Origin: Candidatus Woesearchaeota archaeon
Lineage (GTDB): Archaea; Nanobdellota; Nanobdellia; Woesearchaeales; JACPBV01
Assembly: GCA_019323195.1 (NCBI GenBank)
Contig: JAHWHQ010000012.1
Coordinates: 1 to 6,379 of the forward strand
Direction: 5' to 3'
Length of the DNA: 6,379 nucleotides
The notes below the pieces were generated by a model that saw only the letters and a program-made list of their open reading frames with translations, was not told the origin of the DNA and made no database searches. Position 1 is the stretch's first letter. The number at the start of each line of letters is the position of its first letter. The position numbers and the translations under genes were made by a program. Of the stretch, positions 3,745 through 6,379 are shown piece by piece.

Positions 3745-6328
3745 TCTTCTTTATAGAGATCTTGGCGAGTATCTGGGTGTGCATCCTTTTCAGGAACTCC
3801 ATCCTGTCCTCTATCTTCATTATGTCAGTGCGGCCCTGGGTTATCAGGTTTAGGGCAAAAGGCGACGGCAGGGATGTGTGTATCTCCTCAACCTTTATCT
3901 TCTTCTCCTCAATGCCCTTTATTACATTAGAGGTGTTCTCGATGTCCATAAGGTCCTCTAACACCTCCCTCCTTGCTTCCTTCAGGATAGAGAAATTTGG
4001 GGAGATCCTCCTTACTGCATTAAGGAGTATCATAGAGCTTACCTGCTGCCTTCCTACCCTTTTAGTCCTTCCCTTATAGCTTCTTAAGATCATCAAGGCC
4101 CTGGCTGCGCAGTGCCTGAACCTTCTTTTAAGGACCTCTGTGCGGTCTATAGCCATCTCCATGACCTTGTCCAGCTCCCTGCTCTTCAGAAGCTTAAATG
4201 CCTTCATGACATCAACCTTCTTTGTGGTGCAGATATAAAAGCCGTTGTCGCTTATACCTATCTCGACATCCTTGTGCTGCGTCCTTCCTATGGCAAAGGC
4301 TACAGCCCTTGACAGGCAGTCATTGACCCTTCTTCCGAAGAGCGAGTGGAAGACAACATACCTAAAGCCCTGCTCATCTGTGTAATGCTCTACTATGATC
4401 CTTGTGTCAGAGGGTATCTCAGCGTAATTGTACTGCTCATAGAAATAGCTGTAAAGGGATTCAGAGGCGTTCCTGTCAACATAAAGGTAGGAATCTATGA
4501 AATTAAGGATATCTTCCTTAGGCTTATTATAGCAGAACTTCTGGCCCAGTAATTTCCTGAATTTTCCGATGTCAAGGGCAAGGTCATAGCTCAAGGGCAG
4601 CATCTCTGAAAACCAGGAAGGTATTGTGGGCGGCCTGCTGACAGATGCCCTGACCTGCGCAACCATGCCGCGAGAGAACTTAAACTCATAGACATTGCCG
4701 CCAAGCGTGAATATGTCGCCAGGACGCATCTTCTCCAGGAAGGACTCCTCTATATAGCCCACTGTCTGGTCGCCTATCTTTACAGCCACCTTCACCTCTT
4801 CAGGTATGGTCCCTATGTTGGTCATGTAGATGACCCTTCCCATCTTTCCCCTTCTTCCTATCATCCCTGTCTCCTCATCATGCCATATCTTCGCATATAT
4901 GCTCCTGTCCTCAAGCGAGATGTATTTCCCTGACAGGTAATCAAGAACCTCTATGAAATCCTGCCTTGAAAGGCCCTTGTAGCAGTAAGAGCCCTTTACA
5001 AGCTTAAAAAGATCATCGATATGTATCTTATTCTGTATAGCGATGCCGTCTATCTGCTGCGCAAGGACGTCAAGGCAGTTAGTAGGGATATGGATCCTGT
5101 CTATCTTCCTGTCGATAGCATCCTTAAGAAGCACAGCGCATTCGACAAGGTCATCCCTGTCTAATACGATGATCCTTCCTTTTGTCTTTTCATGAAGGCG
5201 GTGGCCGCTTCTCCCTATACGCTGCAATGCCCTTGCGACTGATTTAGGAGAGCCTAAGCAGATTACCAGATCGATATACCCTATGTCAATGCCTAACTCT
5301 AAAGAGGTGCTGCACACCACAGCCTTTAATCTCCCTTCCCTTAGCTTTTTCTCGATGTCAAACCTTAATGCCTTGCTTAAGCTGCCATGATGTGCCCCTA
5401 TGTTCTCAGTATAGTTCTTCGGGAACTTCTCCTTAAGGTGGTGCACGACCCTTTCAGTGGCAGACCTTGTATTTGTAAAGATAAGGGTTGTCTTATGATC
5501 CTGTATAAGCTGGTCAATCAAAACATACATGGAATGGTGCATAAGGCCGTGCTCTGCCCCTACAAGGTCCTTTACAGGGCTTAATACCTTTAGGTCCATG
5601 TCCTTGATGAACTGGACATCGACTATCTTGCAGGGCCTTGGCCTGCCGTCCTCATACCCTACCAGGAACTCTGCAACATCCTTTAAAGGGGATATTGTCG
5701 CTGAAAGCCCAATCCTTGTCATATGCGGCGATATCGCCCCTAATATCTCCATGCTGAGGGAAAGATGCACGCCTCTCTTGTTCTCTGCAAGGGCATGGAC
5801 CTCATCGCACACGAACCAGTCAACATGCCTTAGATGGTCGATGAATCTAGGCGATGAGAGAAGTATTGCCAGCGATTCAGGCGTTGTAATCAGGATATGC
5901 GGAGGGTTTTTCAGCATGGCAGTCCTTTCCTTAGTCTCTGTATCGCCTGTCCTTACAGCCACCCTAATGCCCAGCTTTTTCCCTGCAATAGCTTCCATCT
6001 CCTGCAATGGCTCCATAAGGTTTATGGATATGTCTGCTGAAAGTGCCTTTAAAGGAGAGACATATACTGCATATACCCTGTCTTCCAGTATGCCTTTAAG
6101 CGAAGAGTCTATCAGCTCGTTAAGTATGGAAAGGAAACTGGTCAAGGTCTTGCCGCTGCCTGTGGCTGCAGACACAAGGACATTGTTCCTTGAATGGATG
6201 TCCATGACCGCATACCTCTGCGGAAGGCAGAAGGTCCTGAATTTAGCCCTAAACCATCTTTCCACTACCGGGTTGAGTATACCGAATATCTCCTCGTCCG
6301 TGTTTTCCTTTTTCTTGAAGATTACCAC
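3740..6328 (-). CDS. lhr: Lhr-like ATP-dependent DEVH helicase (archaeal Lhr)
   Basis: This 862-aa superfamily 2 helicase has the full Lhr motif set: AATGSGKT Walker A (54-61), VSPLKALSADI motif Ia (90-100), TTPESL (148-153), DEVH Walker B box (175-178), GLSAT motif III (207-211), TLIFTNTRS motif IV (281-289), CSTSLELGIDIG motif V (339-350) and QRIGRSGHR motif VI (369-377). The RecA-like domains cover roughly 30-410, followed by a winged-helix region (about 410-500) and the Lhr domain 4. That last domain shows RPPTIPSWFSE (565-575), FHSLFGRRVND (660-670) and RHCAARALMILR (738-749). Length and motifs fit archaeal Lhr (aLhr1/aLhr2 type), which unwinds DNA and RNA:DNA hybrids 3'-5' and is linked to repair. 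The start is GTG at 6328, supported by GGAG 8 nt upstream (6337-6340) and a TATA box at the window edge. No motif residue is missing. The 3' end was reached, but not broken, by the MITE insertion. Confidence 0.95.
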   Translation of the reverse strand: MVIFKKKENTDEEIFGILNPVVERWFRAKFRTFCLPQRYAVMDIHSRNNVLVSAATGSGKTLTSFLSILNELIDSSLKGILEDRVYAVYVSPLKALSADISINLMEPLQEMEAIAGKKLGIRVAVRTGDTETKERTAMLKNPPHILITTPESLAILLSSPRFIDHLRHVDWFVCDEVHALAENKRGVHLSLSMEILGAISPHMTRIGLSATISPLKDVAEFLVGYEDGRPRPCKIVDVQFIKDMDLKVLSPVKDLVGAEHGLMHHSMYVLIDQLIQDHKTTLIFTNTRSATERVVHHLKEKFPKNYTENIGAHHGSLSKALRFDIEKKLREGRLKAVVCSTSLELGIDIGYIDLVICLGSPKSVARALQRIGRSGHRLHEKTKGRIIVLDRDDLVECAVLLKDAIDRKIDRIHIPTNCLDVLAQQIDGIAIQNKIHIDDLFKLVKGSYCYKGLSRQDFIEVLDYLSGKYISLEDRSIYAKIWHDEETGMIGRRGKMGRVIYMTNIGTIPEEVKVAVKIGDQTVGYIEESFLEKMRPGDIFTLGGNVYEFKFSRGMVAQVRASVSRPPTIPSWFSEMLPLSYDLALDIGKFRKLLGQKFCYNKPKEDILNFIDSYLYVDRNASESLYSYFYEQYNYAEIPSDTRIIVEHYTDEQGFRYVVFHSLFGRRVNDCLSRAVAFAIGRTQHKDVEIGISDNGFYICTTKKVDVMKAFKLLKSRELDKVMEMAIDRTEVLKRRFRHCAARALMILRSYKGRTKRVGRQQVSSMILLNAVRRISPNFSILKEARREVLEDLMDIENTSNVIKGIEEKKIKVEEIHTSLPSPFALNLITQGRTDIMKIEDRMEFLKRMHTQILAKISIKKR

Positions 6329-6336
6329 CTTTACCG

Positions 6337-6340
6337 CTCC
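6337..6340 (-). promoter_or_regulatory. Shine-Dalgarno site of lhr
   Basis: GGAG within AAAAAGGAGCGG on the minus strand, 8 nt before the GTG start. The good spacing supports the non-ATG start. Confidence 0.6.
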
Positions 6341-6371
6341 TTTTTAATGTTGCTAGGGGTGTTTTCCTGTG

Positions 6372-6379
6372 TTTATAAA
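6372..6379 (-). promoter_or_regulatory. TATA box of lhr
   Basis: TTTATAAA at the right edge. A transcript start about 26-30 nt downstream (near 6347) would give a leader of about 20 nt containing the SD site. Any BRE lies outside the window. Confidence 0.55.

Noticed and set aside
5529..6347. Long plus-strand open frame of 272 codons opposite the lhr 5' part
   Set aside because: It lies wholly antisense to the RecA1-coding region of lhr, whose motifs are all intact. Its translation is serine-rich with no recognisable motif and has no promoter or SD.

Overview
The window looks like part of an archaeal chromosome. The evidence is a tRNA-Lys(CUU) gene with bulge-helix-bulge type introns and no encoded CCA, strong TTTATAAA TATA boxes 25-30 nt upstream of predicted transcript starts, one apparently leaderless gene, purine-rich Shine-Dalgarno sites on other genes, and a full-length archaeal-type Lhr (DEVH) helicase. 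The lineage cannot be fixed from this sequence alone. A disrupted tRNA with a non-canonical intron would fit several deep archaeal groups, including DPANN.

Layout, left to right. (1) Positions 1-1235 on the minus strand hold a leaderless class I/II PLP aminotransferase. Its 3' end overlaps by 22 nt the first 24 codons of an RNase HI-like gene that runs off the left edge. (2) Positions 1293-1412 on the minus strand hold a 120-nt tRNA-Lys(CUU) gene. It reads as a normal 75-nt tRNA once a 32-nt D-arm intron and a 13-nt anticodon-loop intron are removed. (3) Positions 1413-1540 form a divergent promoter region with two mirror-image BRE/TATA-like units. (4) Positions 1541-3523 on the plus strand hold two tandem paralogous genes of unrecognised family (315 and 320 aa). 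Both end in a short segment resembling the Tudor-like C-terminal domain of UvrD/PcrA. (5) Positions 3530-3735 are a 206-bp non-autonomous transposon (MITE) with perfect 15-bp terminal inverted repeats, several nested inner inverted repeats and a perfect 9-bp target duplication. (6) Positions 3740-6328 on the minus strand hold the Lhr-like helicase, with its own SD and TATA box reaching the right edge.

The clearest unusual features are the MITE and the tRNA. The MITE target site contained the stop codons of both convergent genes, which were 1 nt apart, so the target duplication left both genes intact. The tRNA carries two introns, one in the D arm, and has C instead of the near-universal U at position 55. 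The paralog pair is the most likely undescribed protein system: duplicated, probably co-transcribed, and carrying a domain that in bacteria links UvrD/PcrA to RNA polymerase. Its function is unknown. The Lhr helicase and RNase HI are both nucleic-acid processing enzymes, but nothing here shows a direct functional link to the pair.
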